Source: Phytophthora sp. 'mugwort' (lineage: Eukaryota > Oomycota > Peronosporomycetes > Peronosporales > Peronosporaceae). From it: a stretch of DNA of 64,000 nt. Both the position numbers and the translations under genes were made by a program. Below are positions 1 through 12,373 of the stretch, one piece after another (within the stretch, counting starts at the first letter, position 1; each line of letters opens with the position of its first letter). Location of the stretch: contig JAUCEF010000004.1 of assembly GCA_033558025.1 (NCBI GenBank), forward strand, positions 1,426,001-1,490,000. Reading direction: 5' to 3'. Below the pieces are notes generated by a model that had not been told where the DNA came from, did no database searches, and was given only the letters and a program-made list of their open reading frames with translations.

Positions 1-1145
1 CTCGGGCTGGTCACAAAGGAGATCGAGCTATCATATCGGTGCTGCCCGCAAAGTTTGGCATCATTTTTGATGGCTGGACGTTCCATTCGGAGCACTACAT
101 TGCCGTGTTTGCTGTCTTCTAACACAGTTCTCCTTGCGATGGCTCGCCAGTTGACGACGAGGTCGATAATCACACGGCGGGACCCCACATCAATTTTTGC
201 GTTCGATTCTGGCCATGTTCAAGCGAGCGACAGCTGATTTGCTGTTCGTCACTGGTGACAACTGCTCCACAAATGGGCGCGTTGTTACACGTTTGGAAGT
301 CCCGCTCGTTGGTTGCGTTGCCACCGTTTGAACTTGGCAATCAAAGCGTATCTGAATAGCTACGAGCCAATTCTCTACAAGCTGAACACGTTGACGGGGA
401 AATTGCGATGTATTAACGCTGCTGCGAAACTCCGGTAAGTTATATTTTATTTTTCGGTATTTTATTTGAACTAATGTATTGGTGCTACTGTCGTTTATTT
501 AAAAAAAAAAAAACGTTTTGCGACCGGTTCTTCGCAATGTCACTCGTTGGTCGAGCACTTTCGCCATGATCACATGTTTCTTCCAGCTGAGGAACTTCAT
601 CCGCACCATAGTTGACTGCATCGCTGCACTGATGCCGAGCAGACGGGAAGAGAACAAGCTCCAGTCGCTGCTAAAGGTACTCAAGGACTTTGAGTCAGCG
701 TCCCTCAAGCTACCAAGTGCCAACGGAGTCTCTTTGTTTGACGTACGCGACCTGTTCGATGCCCTCAGCGAGCAGTACCCAAGTCTATCAGGATATATCG
801 GAGCTGATGCACACGTCGTGCACTCTCTCCGTTTTAATGGGGAACAGCGATAGCTTGCGTGCTGGGAAGCGCGTGCTGTTGCGCCCATTTGAGGCGCGCA
901 CAAGCGCCCCTGAGGTTGTGACGTCCGTGACCAAGATAGGTTTTGCAGAGAAGGCGCTGAAAAAGTATATCCCGCCAACGTCTAACTGGGTGTAGCGCTT
1001 TTCTCTCGCAGGCGAGGCATCTACTCTCTCACCACCGCACAAGCATGCTGCCCATTCACCTGAAAATGCTGCTCTGCTTGAAGGCGTATCGACAGTTCTG
1101 GGCGGCGAAGACAATCAGCACGGTTGTGAACCGCCCCACCGCGTA
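1..1145 (+). pseudogene. hAT-family transposase remnant (runs off left edge)
   Basis: Translation in shifting frames gives the usual hAT order: a segment reading KFGIIFDGWTFHSEHY near 50-110, a TGDNCSTN motif near 255-280, an NVTRWSST motif near 535-560, and a C-terminal PPTSN segment near 970-990. hAT transposases excise and insert DNA by cut-and-paste. The reading frame is broken several times (stops near 231 and 1010) and the N-terminus lies outside the window, so it cannot be active. A GTAAGT directly after the AAKLR-like segment at 437, followed by an AT-rich stretch to about 508, looks like a retained intron, or alternatively a small insertion. The family is clear; exact ends are not. 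Confidence 0.75.
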
Positions 1146-2626
1146 GGACTCGTAGTTGCATGGTCAGTTAACAGCTCAATCAAATTTGCGCTGCATATAT
1201 ATTGTGCTTGAACTATTGAATAATGCATTGTCTGGTGCTGCGGACGTCAACGCAGTTATCTACTTTACTGCACCAAAGCAACGACATTGGAGTCGTATTA
1301 TTAGAAGCCCTGGTCACTCTTCAACATCGAGTCAAACGTTTCGACCGGGTTGTTGTGTTACAAGCCACTAGCCGTAACAGATACTTGCCAAGTGCTGTAC
1401 AATTCAAACATCTATTGGCCATGCATGTACTGAGCAGTCGTAACACACATGTACGTGTCGTACAAACCGTGAACTATGGCAGCCATCACGACCGTGGGAA
1501 ACGACTTGATCACCTTGTTTACGCTTTTCATGACATAAAACAAACCCTTGAGGAATTGAAATCTTGCGTTGACTATGAAAACCGACCTTAACACGCATTG
1601 AACTGGGTTTGGTCATGGCATACTGCACCGCGAGCTCCTGTTTTATGATCCAATAGGACACAAGAAATATCAGTGCAACCTCGAATACGGACTACGTCTC
1701 TTGCGAGATTACGGAAATAGCTACAGTGGTTACAGCAATTTAGTCTGTATTCACAACTAGTGCGCATTCATATTTAGTCTAGCACATATAAATTCCTGTC
1801 GTTATAAAATCCTAAGGTTAATAATTAGTCTGTCCACAAAGGTCATTATTAGTCTGTCACTGTCAGGCTCTCCTTGGGTTAGGGGGTTGGTCTTGCCCAC
1901 GTCATCCACACAACCTGAGCTCATGTCCCTGCGTGCGGTGATTACTCGACACAATCTAGAGACACAGCGCCCGATACAGCATTCTTTCTTAGGATTACGA
2001 CAGTCAAGTGTCCACAAATGAGCAGACCATTTTCCTTAGAGTCGAGCTATACTAACCAGTATCCGCGGTAGAGGTTCGAGTTCTTAATCAAAACCGTGAG
2101 CACTTTACGATATACAGCTCTGGCGTGTCAGTCACAAATCTTCCAACCCCCAAGAACCAGCAAATAATTTTTCAGAATTAAAATGACGACTATCCCTACG
2201 AGTGGCTCCGTTTGCAGAAGCTGCGGTGTGGAGGGCGGGAAGCGTTCACCAATGCCCAGATTTTGGCTCTCATGTGCATCCGTTCTGCGGCATCTCCGTT
2301 GGACCGGAGAGGTTTTGCCACCCAATTAGATGCCCGAGCTGCTCGTCCAAGACAGGCGGTCCTGCTAACGCCAAAGGGATCTCTTTGTCACCACAGAAAG
2401 AAGCCAACGTTCAAACGCGTCAGTTGCTCTCATCGGCTACGTCTCAGCATATCGATATGGTCAAATCGGGGGCGGAACAATAGGCACCGCAAACATCAAC
2501 AACAACCAGACCGCCAAGGGTTGGGTTTGTTGTCCGTTCGCTGGAACCGATTCCGTGCTCATCTCGATGTAACCGTCGCTCTACTATTCTAGTGGTTACC
2601 GATATGTCCAGCGAGAAAGTGCTGCG
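1146..2626. other. Intergenic, no supported gene
   Basis: Several open stretches occur on both strands, none with a recognisable domain. The motif TTAGTCTGT recurs near 1740, 1828 and 1849 and again at about 4110 and 4755, which may mark transposon ends, but I could not pair it into clear inverted repeats. The frame from 2212 to 2592 could be a decayed N-terminal part of the transposase that follows. Confidence 0.4.
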
Positions 2627-4020
2627 TTGGATAGTGCAAACGGAGGAGTCCAACGGCGACAACCGGCTTCTGCTAAGGTCGTAAACAAGTTCCCGTCGGT
2701 ATTCAAGTCGGCAACACGTGGAGCAAACTTACCCAAGTCTATGGACTGGCGGCAAAAACGCGTGAGGTATTTTCAAAATCTGCCCGAGGCAGCACTGTTG
2801 GGTCAGGATGCAGAGAGCAAGGCCGCGTTCTGGTCAAACGTAAGTGTATGGTTGGCAGAGGATGCCGGCTAAGCCGATCGGTAACGTGGTTATGTCAAGT
2901 TGCACTCCGTCAGCTTCACGTGCCTACAGGCGCATTCTACGTTCAGTGGATTCGAAGAGCGTTCTCATCGCTCCAAGCTTACGCCAAGTATTCATGGAGT
3001 AACACAATATTGTCCGTACTCGCACCGGAAACGACAGGTTAGTCCTACAAAGCAAGCCCAGATTGAGCGTGAAGTCGCTGTCCATCTAGGTGAACTCGAA
3101 CGCGGCTATGACAGCGGTAAACTGGACGAGAATGCCATTAAAATGTGGATGAGACGCACTTCGCCATCGACTTTGTCGCTGAAAAACAGATCAAGTATGC
3201 CGAAGGGATGACAATCGTGATGTGAATTTCCGGTGGTGCAAGCGGCTACATTCATCCGCAAATGATGATCGTTACAAACACAAACCGTAGCTACCCGATT
3301 CGCGGAGCATCCGACGATGTTGGAGGAGTTTGCTATCACACGGGCCCAAGGGCTAGATGGACAACGCCTGTTCCGGGAGTATATTCTAGATAGAAGGGGT
3401 ATTGTTGTTGATCCTCGTGGACGCCAGAAGGCTATCTTTCTGTACAACGGCTTGGGTTGCTTGGACGAATTGGTGTGCGAAGAAGAGTTCTAGTGTCTCA
3501 ATGCAAGGCTGCGTTACTTGCCGCCAAACGCCACGAATTTGTATCAGCCAGCTTACTCCTATGTCATCGCTAAGAATAAAGACGTGTGGTCATTAATGTG
3601 GAACGATAAACATATTGCGCTGGTCGAAGACAAAGAATGGCAGAACAAGCACGGAAAGATGGATCCTACACCAGTAAGCTGAAACATCCTGTAGAAATTC
3701 TTCTTGGAACTGGCTGTAGCTGCTGTCAAGGAGGTCAATGGGAAGCACGACCAGTATGGGATCATCAACTACGCCGGAAAACTATTATGCGGTGCGGCCT
3801 ATCGCTTAGTGTTGACGGAGCTTGGCGTACGAGGCAATAATTATTGTTCCCGCATTTACAGGAAATCATAGAAAGTACTACCACGCAGAATTTGCGGGCA
3901 AAGCCAATAACAGACGCTGTGGCCGTCGAAGAAGAAGTAGATATCAGTGGTGAGGCTTGCGAGGAAAATGAAATGGCGCCTCCAGTGGTAACTAATGGCA
4001 CAGGCAACGAGGCGCTAATG
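2627..4020 (+). pseudogene. Oomycete DDE-type transposase remnant
   Basis: Pieces in three frames read as one transposase: MDWRQKRVRYFQNLPE near 2740, QIEREVAVHLGELERGYDSG near 3058-3118, ETHFAIDFV near 3152-3176 carrying the first catalytic acidic residue, RSYPIRGASDDV near 3289-3320, and a C-terminal DGSYTSKLK plus MRCGLSLSVDG around 3660 and 3791. This order matches a DDE superfamily common in Phytophthora. Stops and frameshifts at about 2870, 3222, 3390 and 3835 rule out function. The last acidic stretch ends at a TAG near 4020. Assignment to a named superfamily is from memory of the family and not from alignment. Confidence 0.65.
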
Positions 4021-4985
4021 TAGGTTAGCTCGAAAAAAATGGATACACTTTTCGTTCATGTGGTTTCCAGCTCAAAATTAGTACGATTTCAAAAGTACTA
4101 TGTGTAAAAAATTAGTCTGTACATCGTGATGGTATAAAGAAGGTTAGCTAGTGCACATCTGGGAAGGCTGCTAACGTAGCACATGACATCCTACCTAAAT
4201 TTGGCAGTGCGGGTGGAGGAAGGCGACGACTGGTGCGCCAACCTTTCGTGCAAGTTATGTTCTGTTTTTTTTCTACTACCTTCCAGTCTAGAACTCGACA
4301 AAAAGTTGGTGTGCGAAGGCGTGGAGGTCGCGGAGCGAGTGCCATTCGTTTTGGCGCGAAGGGTGAGAGTCAATCTGTTTTGTAATACTTCGTGTGAAAT
4401 TTTTTCTTCTTCGAAACGGATGCAACATTGCAGAGCAATATCCAGCCAATTAGATATTGTCATTTTGTATGTGGCGGGTACATCGTAGCGTTTCTGGTCG
4501 CTAATCCACAACTTATGTTCTTTATCGCAGTGTTTTAGGTCACCAACCATCGCGAACGGGTGTAACTGATTAAGTGGCAGATTGAATCATACTGTATTCA
4601 GGTCAACTACTTATTATGTATGACGTATATGTACAGACTAGAGCAAGAGAACGAGAAGCCTGATAGATTCGAATTCAGGAGGGTCTTACTTTGTTATTCA
4701 ATATACATCCGACATCAAAGGTATCGAGTTTCAATCTTCTCATTCTCACGCTTTTAGTCTGTATACAAAATAACCTGTCGCCCAACGAGTATATGGCTGG
4801 TGATTAGATTACCAGGTATAATCCTACATCAATTCTAGTAACTTGTGTGTCTGTCCGCCGAATCCTGCCTGCCCGCCTGTACCTCCCTTTCGGCATGGAT
4901 TTTGCGTTTAGTACCGGTACCAACCCATAAAATCGAATCCCACTATCTTTCTGACTCGAAAAACTATGCCTGAAATTGTAATAAT
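4021..4985. other. Intergenic, no supported gene
   Basis: Overlapping short open frames at 4183-4488 (+) and 4191-4550 (-) are mutually exclusive and neither shows a known motif. The segment is moderately AT-rich. Nothing else is evident. Confidence 0.4.
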
Positions 4986-5610
4986 AGCACTGCGGGACGT
5001 TTGAAACCCCTTCTCATTGGCTAAAATCCATGTAATTTTTTAGTTGCTGCCGAGCGAAGCGAAGGCGGCGCCGTCATTAACCTTTTTGTGTCCAGCGGGT
5101 CCGGAGGGCCCGCCCTTCCTACCGAAGCCAAAAGCAGCTCACTTAGTATCCTAACACGGCGAGTAGCGCAGTGAGCCTCTGCGAGCGTAGCGGAGGCGCT
5201 ACCACAGTAGCGAAGCGTAGATAGCTTTTTTCGGTAGTGGAGCGAGCCCTTGAGCGAGCGAAACTGTGCGGACCCAACAAGCACACACCGCCCGCAAAGC
5301 GGGCGGCGCTTGTCTTATAAAAGTCAACGCTAACATCCCTCCATCCGTCTGTCACGCCATAACGTGATTCTAGCGTAATCTTATTGGCTGCCGAGCGCAG
5401 CGAAGGCGGCCGCCGTTTGTTAAAATAGCATGGCTGTCGAGCGCTGCGGAGGCGGCCCTCTTTCGCTAAAACAATCTTTCGCCGAAGGCGGCGATTGGTG
5501 GAAATGTAATTAAACGATTGGTTGAAAGATAATTTTTTTTATGTGGGCTTGCCCGCCTCGGCTGCGCTTCGACAGGAAGGTTCACTTACTGGGACCAAAA
5601 CTAAACCCAC
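4986..5610. repeat. Cluster of GC-rich short palindromic repeats
   Basis: Several related units lie within about 600 bases: GCCGAGCGAAGCGAAGGCGGC at 5048, GCGAGCGTAGCGGAGGCGC near 5180, CGCCCGCAAAGCGGGCGGCG near 5289, GCCGAGCGCAGCGAAGGCGGC near 5391, GTCGAGCGCTGCGGAGGCGGC near 5437 and CGCCGAAGGCGGCG near 5480. Most fold back on themselves and are set in AT-rich sequence that contains repeated TTATTGGCTG or ATTGGTTG words. The composition is unlike the rest of the window. Such short GC palindromes are typical of some organelle and plasmid intergenic regions; an insertion from such a source is inference. Confidence 0.55.
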
Positions 5611-5789
5611 CGTCGCGTAGGCGGCAACTTTCGGCTAGTCATTAACAGTAACAAGATCGGCCGCATATCTTGCGAGTTAGCTGATGGAAAGCAATGGATC
5701 TGCTACAGAAAATCTCAGAACCTAGAGGCATAAATCTGCAATGAAGCAAGGTCAAGTGTGAATACGACTTGTAATAGCTTTACTCGAGA

Positions 5790-6425
5790 TATAATTGACA
5801 CGCATCAGAAGAAAGCAAGCGATTATTAACGTGTTCATTCAATACAAAGTCGTCCTCAGTAAACTGTCTCCATTCCTGAGCCTTCTAGCCTTCAACCACC
5901 GCTGTCCGAATAATCCAATTCCTAGTGGGTTCTTGACGACGTCTTCGAAATGTTTTGTATCCCTGAGATCTGCTTTGGTTGTTCTGTCTGTCGTAAACCA
6001 CCACTCGTATCCTTCAACATTCGCGAGATTTTCCTGAAGCCAGGACAAAGTAGTGCTAGGAGCGCACATGATGCCGTCTCGAATGATACGTTATGAGCTT
6101 TCATCTTCGAAGCGCGTCCGTGTCAGAATCCACCATATTAACTTTCCGCAGTCCTTACTTAATGCTTCTAGTACAAGTTGCACACGATCAGATTCAGAAA
6201 CCCACCACGCTATCTCTTCGTGACGAAACTCTATGGCTATCGCAGTCGCTACTGCGAGATTAAGCGGTGGTCCATGTTGCACGAGCCAACGCAGCAGCGA
6301 CACGTCGTGGCGTCTACCAGCCGAGTAAGCCAAGTCTAGTGTGTTTATTTCGTATCCGTGTTGCGATAGCCAATGAGTCGCATCTAGCTGACCTTTATGG
6401 ATCTGCAACTCCCCTGCTCGCAGCG
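5790..6425 (-). pseudogene. Ankyrin-repeat protein gene fragment
   Basis: Reading down the minus strand from about 6425 gives ankyrin-like units: a segment with ATHWLSQHGYEINTLDLAY, then DVSLLRWLVQHGPPLNLA, then EEIAWWVSES, then GKLIWWILTRTRF. It continues after a frameshift near 6090 as LSWLQENLANVEGYEWW. The units keep the helix-turn-helix spacing and the trailing GP/GYE loops of the large Phytophthora ankyrin-like families. Ankyrin proteins mediate protein-protein contacts. The upstream end meets an hAT fragment, and the frame is shifted once, so this is a truncated copy. Confidence 0.65.
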
Positions 6426-6427
6426 TT

Positions 6428-7211
6428 CTGGTTGGACACGAAAAGCAATAAGAAGCGACACGATCTGGGCTACTCACTGTGCGAGCTAGCATTGGTTATT
6501 TTCTCGATGGCCGTGAACACAGCGACGTGTGAACGGTACTTCTCTGAGCTAGTGCTCATCCATACTGCTCGTCGCAACAAGATGAGTGCCGAAAAGTCGA
6601 GGAAGATTGCTGCCATTCGTCGGCTTATACGAAAATGTGGGCGCCGCAAACCGAAGGCAAAAAGACCAAAGAAACCAGAAGCGAGGATCGTTGATCCTAA
6701 TGAGCTCACTAGGGCGGTGGCATTTAGGACACCTACATATGGACGTCGAAGCCGACCTCGCAGTGAATCGCCGTTCTACTTGGAGTCGGTGCAGGGCTCA
6801 GTGCCCTTGGCACAGAGGCTTGTGTTCACGGAGAGCGAATCGGACGACGTTCACTTTGGGGGTGAAGAACGAATTGTCGGGATTGCAGGTGGGCAGGAGG
6901 TTGAAGGTGGTGATAATGAAGGAGGCGAAGGACGGGACGCTCTTGCAACTTGGCAGGGCGTTTCCGAGAAGCCGCTGGAGTGTGAAGACAAATTGGAGGC
7001 AACACCAACGGCAACGGTCTCCACACTGATGGATGAAGAATTCATTCCTCGTGGCCAACAAACCCACTCGCCATTTCCAAAGTACAACGACGAGAGATTT
7101 CCGCAAGAGCGTGGGCTACCAGGGCACCGGGGATTCAAATTCACCCTGAAGATCTTTTTGTTGTGGCTGTGCCCGATCTCTCTCTCCAACCACGATAGCG
7201 AGCTGTACTAG
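6428..7211 (+). pseudogene. hAT transposase C-terminal dimerisation domain fragment
   Basis: The frame beginning near 6428 reads AFWLDTKSNKK, ELALVIFSMAVNTATCERYFS and HTARRNKMS, the hallmark of the hAT C-terminal dimerisation domain. It then continues as a basic and acidic tail to a stop at 7211. The plus-strand frame is open from 6267, but the first 50 residues are only the reverse complement of the ankyrin fragment, so the element begins at about 6428. The catalytic N-terminal two thirds is absent, so this is a 5'-truncated copy. Confidence 0.75.
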
Positions 7212-7910
7212 TTCAGTAACCTGGTAGATCTCTGTTTAGTGGGCCCTGCTATCAATTTGAACAGGGTTTTGCACGGTAACTAGCGTACAACGATAGATAG
7301 TCTGCGTCCATCATCGGAACAGAGACTAGCGAACAAACCACTAAGAAACCAATCAAACGTTTCTTCGTGTGATCTGTTTGATCCACCGAACAGATCGGAC
7401 ATCACTGCCCACGGGGGCTGTGGTGCTTATCGATAGCGTCTCGGCCGTGCGATGGTGTTAGGCCTCGAGTGAAAGCGTTGGAGGGTCCGCATCCGACTCT
7501 GCACGGTGTATATTTACGCGCAAGAGGACGGGGTCAAAGACCATACCGGTGAAAGGGTTACCGCCTGCCAGAAGTGTCCTCTCCCAAGCTGTCCCTGTTT
7601 CATTAACAATCTTGTCGGTTGTTCGGTGCTAGCCACCGGGTCCACTGCTCCCTAGCGCCTGCTCAAGCTACCACCTGCTTCCCTGCGTTGGATTAAGAGC
7701 TCGAGAGTAGAGGGGAAACCGACATAAGTATAAGTTTCTCTAATTTTCTCACCTATTCAGCGACGTTAGCTCGGGATGTCTTAGGATAGCTTAACCCTTT
7801 CGCGAGCCACGTCGATCCCGCTATTCTTGCGAAAAGCGAGCGATTCGAGCCCTCCCAAAAATCCACCTGCGAATTGATAGACATATAATCCGCAAAAATC
7901 ATAACTCACA
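7212..7910. other. Intergenic, possible solo LTR or leader
   Basis: There are no coding signals. The stretch 7440-7760 is more GC-rich than its surroundings and ends in a pyrimidine tract with AG at about 7760, which could be part of a retrotransposon LTR and leader. I found no matching second copy in the window, so this stays a possibility. Confidence 0.3.
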
Positions 7911-8960
7911 AATTTAGACGCATGATATTGTTTACTGTTCGGACTCTGAAGTGCGCATCTTGAAGTATGCGATGAAGCAAGCGGTGGCCAGGCAACACAC
8001 GCGTCCTAACGCAAGCTATCATTGTCTGTGCATGTACTACAAGCTCTGCTACACGAAGCAACACCTCGCGCACATATTTAACAAGTCGGTCCAAACGATA
8101 GGCAATTGGATTAGGACTTACGAGCGATCCGGATCCTTCTAACGAAGCGGAAAATATTCTCGGAAAGAATATTTTTCAGCAAAGCAGCGCAACTGACTGC
8201 TTGGCTACTATCATGCCATTTACTCGCGTACCTGGATGAAACTCAGGAAACGTTCCGACACGCTTACCGCCTGGCAATCTTAAATACGCCAGTGTGCCGA
8301 ATTATTCAGGCGATTGGCCTAACCTGGAAGGTTCCTAAATAGGCAAGCAATACCCATAAAGGAGCAACCCGTGTTGTGTTTTGTTGAGGAGCTCAGGAAC
8401 GTAAACTGGACCCGCCGAATCTCGTGTTCCTGGATGAAGCCTCCTTCGACAATCGGGGTATGATTCTCAAATGAGGGTATGATATGGAGGCAAAAATTTG
8501 GCATCCGTGGCATTTTTTAACGGAAGCCGCGGTCTCCATAGTTGCATTCATCGGCATCAATGGTACCGTTTGTCACCTCAGCATGGACGGCATCTTCGAT
8601 CGTCTGCAGATGAAGAAACGCTGCAAGACTTCGTGCACTCATCTCGGGAGCACGTCAACCAGTACCCTGGCGGAAATTCAGTCTGGTTCTTGGACGGGGC
8701 AGCGATCCGCAAACACCCCGAAATTATTCACTATCTCCTGAGCGTTTGTGAGGCCAATCTTGCTTTCAACCTACTGTCGCTTATTTAATCCGATCGAGTC
8801 TCGTTTCGGATACGTCAAACAATCTTTTTAGCGCCATTATGCTGAATCAAGCAAGCGGGATTTGCTGCCATTTGTCGTTCAGACCTTCCGCCGCTTTGGG
8901 GGCTTTGACATGGGAAACGTATTCGACCACTGTGGAAGGAAACGCCTAGGATACCTTGAT
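7911..8960 (+). pseudogene. Tc1/mariner-like DDE transposase remnant
   Basis: The N-terminal part (7951-8142) is a helix-turn-helix segment with YYKLCYTKQHLAHIF followed by SVQTIGNWIRTYE, a typical homeodomain-like DNA-binding region. Further on, shifted frames read NLVFLDEASFDN near 8415-8455, then SIVAFIGINGT at 8534, FLDGAAIRKHPEI at 8689 and FNPIESRFGYVKQ near 8795-8815, which are the DDE domain landmarks of Tc1/mariner-like elements. A C-terminal QTFRRFGGFD segment lies near 8878. Many stops and frame changes make it inactive. The strand and order are clear; exact ends and terminal repeats are not. Confidence 0.7.
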
Positions 8961-9689
8961 CCTGTTGGCCCCCTTACCATTGAGAACCGATCTCCACCAG
9001 AACTAACACCGGCGAACGCATCAATATAACTTGGAATTCACGGAGCAAGCCCAGAAAGGTAGACGATAACTCCAAAACGCAGTACAAGTTTGTGGAGATA
9101 GTAGGACATAAATCAAGCATGCACTTCAAGAGGTCGCGTTTGGGCTTGTATGTCAAGGAAACGGGCACCTCAACATGTTCACGGGCTCTCCAGAGAAAAT
9201 CATAGACGGAACCCACTTTTGAACCGCTGCTTCAGTTAAAGTGATCTGCGTCTGCAGCGGGTTCAAGCTGCAGCAACGAATCCGGCGCGAAGCTGGGCGA
9301 GGGAGGTACCAAGTCCCAAAAAAGCCCAGTGGTAATCTGACTAAGTGCCGCTCGTACTCTTGTAATCGGCGTCCAAACGCCTCCCATCGACATCGAAACT
9401 ATAGTAAGCGCCCCGCGAGCCTCGTACGGTGTTCTCGTGAACCGGAGCGGCACACTCCACTCACTTTGGTAACTGCGGCTCAGCGAGCACTGCGCGCCCA
9501 TCAAAACACTAACTGCTACCTTGTCGTGGCGGTTTGCCCGGCACTTCCGTGTTTACGACCTTCCTTTGATTATTCTTGCTTATCTGTCCTTCTAGTGTAG
9601 AACGTCGACAATATCACCTACGTTTAGGCGCGCGACAGACAGAGAGTAGTCCGGTGACGTACCCTGCGTCATATTAGTGGCTTTCCTTC
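8961..9689. other. Intergenic, no supported gene
   Basis: Overlapping open frames at 9232-9504 (-) and 9241-9600 (+) show no recognisable motif. No repeat or RNA gene was seen. Confidence 0.35.
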
Positions 9690-9990
9690 TCCGTAGAGCC
9701 ACTACAAGGCGTCATTCAAGCATGTGCGGCCAAGTACGGCCAAAATGACGACCAGATCTCGCGCTTGTGGCGTAGGGCTGTTCAAGACATTAAGGCCAAC
9801 AACTAGATCAACAACGATAGCGGCAGGAAGGACAGACGCGGCCGGAAGTCCCCGTTACGGAGGAATTTCGCTATGACTTCAACCATGCTACCGAACTTAT
9901 TCCCCTTCAGGCCCGAACCAATTTGCATACTTTGGCGCCTGCACTCGAAACTGTAGAAGGGACGTACTTAACGCTTATATTTTCCGAAGC
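9690..9990 (+). pseudogene. Transposase N-terminal (DNA-binding) fragment
   Basis: Shifted frames read IQACAAKYGQNDDQISRLWR and VQDIKANN, then GRKDRRGRKSPL and a segment with IPLQARTNLHTLA. This is the helix-turn-helix plus basic linker that precedes the DDE domain in an oomycete Tc1-like family. The DDE domain itself is absent, so it is a short fragment. A family of the same general type lies at 33-34 kb on the other strand. The match is by eye. Confidence 0.5.
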
Positions 9991-11369
9991 GCATAATAAA
10001 AGTGACGGCTCATAATTTCGGACAGAGAAAATAGAAGTTACATTTATTAACCCCTTACTTCACGTATGTTGGGCGATGGGTGTATACCCGAATCGTGATC
10101 GCAACATCTATGCTATGTTGGTCCAACCGAAGATAAATTTATACTTGAATTTGTTTGTGTGGTCTCTGTCGAGTTTACTAAAATATACTATATTTTATAG
10201 GGTATGGATTCATCCACGGGATATCGGTATCAACATGTAGGAAATCTGGTTTGTCCAGTATTAAAATGTAGCTCATCCGGTACGAAATAGCCTTTCTCCA
10301 GCCGCTAGGGTTAGGCCATACAGGAGGGCCAAAAACCCCACTCTCTTGGCAAGCCGACCAACGTGTGCGGTTTAAGATCCGTGTGCGGAGCACGCGGGCT
10401 CAAACTTAGGAACAAGCATGATCACGTCTTGCTCGGCCCTATAGGGTTAAATCATATAGGGAAGAGTTTTACGGGTGGGGCACGGCAATGCGATTCCTGT
10501 TGACCCCTTCATTTTTGTGGATTTGAAAGCCACGACACCCGTCCTCGACTGATTACGTTGAGACAAAACGGCAAATCGAGTAATCTTATTCCGTCGGGTG
10601 GATGTATCATCGTCCATATTTTATAAGATTAAACGGCCGGATGCACAGGCTTGGACACGTCTCGGACGAGACTGGACAGAAGGAGGCAGAATTATTAATA
10701 TTCCCGTCTCCCCTACAACATCGAAGAAACTTTTACGGGGAATACCGTCTCCGGCACCATATCTTCGGGGATCCGTCTCCTCCGGGCAAGCTGCAGTTTC
10801 AGCGGCGTCTCCGGCACCCGCGAAAGCAGCGAAGTCTCAGTCGAATCTCCCTCCTTCATTGGTACAAAGCGAGCTCTAAACAGCAATTTTACTGGTGATC
10901 TTACACGGCAACGCGTCACTAAAACCGCGGGCGAAAAGGTGTAAATTTCCTGCGATGTTGCACTAACGGAAACTTTTTCGCGTCTTGGATATGTTTTCAG
11001 GATACAATGCCAATGATGTTACGCCTGTCGGGTTGTGCAGCCGCTTCGTGCTGCATGGGAGCGTGCGCTACCACAGACACCATGTAGCCCGAGCAGCCAG
11101 CTCACAACGCAATATGCTTCTTGCGACAAAGCCCAATACATGTCCCTACCTACCGGCCTGCCGACCGATGCACCCGATCGCGCCAAGTATCCAAGGCACA
11201 GTCAACGCGTTCGAGCCTCCTGATGGCTCGATCGTTGTACCCCCGCGCAAAAAATAGAAGTCTTTATTTTTTGCATACGGCGTCCAACTTGCGAAAGCTT
11301 CTGAGTACCGATCAAGAGAGCCTGATTTGGCTGATCATACAATTTGTATGTGTGTTGCCGTTGACGTTT
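9991..11369. other. Intergenic, no supported gene
   Basis: No domain was recognised. A word CGTCTCCGGCACC occurs near 10747 and 10814 with a related copy between, within overlapping open frames at 10598-10898, and looks like a short degenerate tandem repeat. No RNA gene is visible. Confidence 0.35.
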
Positions 11370-11947
11370 GCCGCGTGAGTGATCTGTCGTTCCCGCCGCA
11401 TCGCTAGCGGTGTATTGAGCAAATACAGAAACATCTCGTAATCTTATAATAAACCTAAGTAATTTGCGTACGTAGCGCGCCCGGCACCCAATTCATTCTG
11501 ACTGCTTACAGCCAGCGATGGCCTTCTTGAATATAGTCTTCAGCACGCATGTGTATACGCACACGGTAGAGCGGGATGCTATGAAGCACACGCTTCATAT
11601 TACCGTGCGTAGGATATAGGTCGGGATCAGTCATGTCTGTCAGTAGTCTGGGGCACTGGACGCTGGTATATCGCACACTCCCACTTGATATCGATGGTGT
11701 GAAGTCATCGCGATCGGCACCGTGGTCAGGACGCAAATCAGCGTCAATTGCACCATCAAGTTCCCAGTCCACCGCAAGTTTTGTCCAGCACTCCCGCTCG
11801 ACAGCCATAGCCTTCGTAGTCATCGCCATTGTAAACGTAATAATCAACCATGTCGTGGTGCAACCACACAAGCCTGGCACGACCAGTCTGGATGGAAAGA
11901 CTCGTGTCGACCGCTACATCATTCAGAATTGTAGATGTCGTTTCAGC

Positions 11948-12373
11948 TTATTCCTGGCTGGAGGCTGGTTCTTCTGTAGTATCGCGAGCACCACCGTCGC
12001 CGAGCCCAATCGGCATCACCTTCATGGCTTTGCGAAAGCGAGTGAACTTTACCACTGCAAGTGCCTTCGTCATCATATCAGCCCTCATCTCTTCGGTGCT
12101 GATATATTGCGTCGTAAGTCGCTTCAGTTCAATGTTGCGACACACAATGCGATACTTATTGCCGATTTGTTTGCTCATCGAATGCTTGCCTGGTTTAACT
12201 GTCCGTACAATACCACCTTGATTATCGCGCAACAAAAGTGGAGCCGGGTGCTTCCATGACAGCTCTTTACGGAGGCCAGCAAGCCAAGCCAGTCCTTGCA
12301 GCTTCTGCCATGGCCAAGTATTCACGCTCCACACGTGCCCAGCGCGTTGACATCTCTTTCGCGAGATGCGCAC
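11948..12373 (-). pseudogene. Copia RNase H domain fragment
   Basis: The reading frame contains LLLRDNQGGIV, where RNase H normally has a DNQSAI-type acidic motif, then KHIxxRYHFIR-like sequence decayed to QIGNKYRIVCRN, and STEEMRADMMTKAL near the C-terminus, which matches the copia signature EQxADxxTKxL. It is the last domain of the polyprotein and ends in a short acidic tail. RNase H degrades the RNA strand during reverse transcription. The first part of the frame is shifted relative to the preceding reverse transcriptase fragment. Confidence 0.75.

Noticed and set aside
499..978. Minus-strand 159-residue open frame
   Set aside because: It is the reverse complement of recognisable hAT transposase sequence on the plus strand.
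6267..7211. A single 314-residue plus-strand protein
   Set aside because: The first 50 residues are antisense of the ankyrin fragment; only the part from about 6428 on is hAT sequence.
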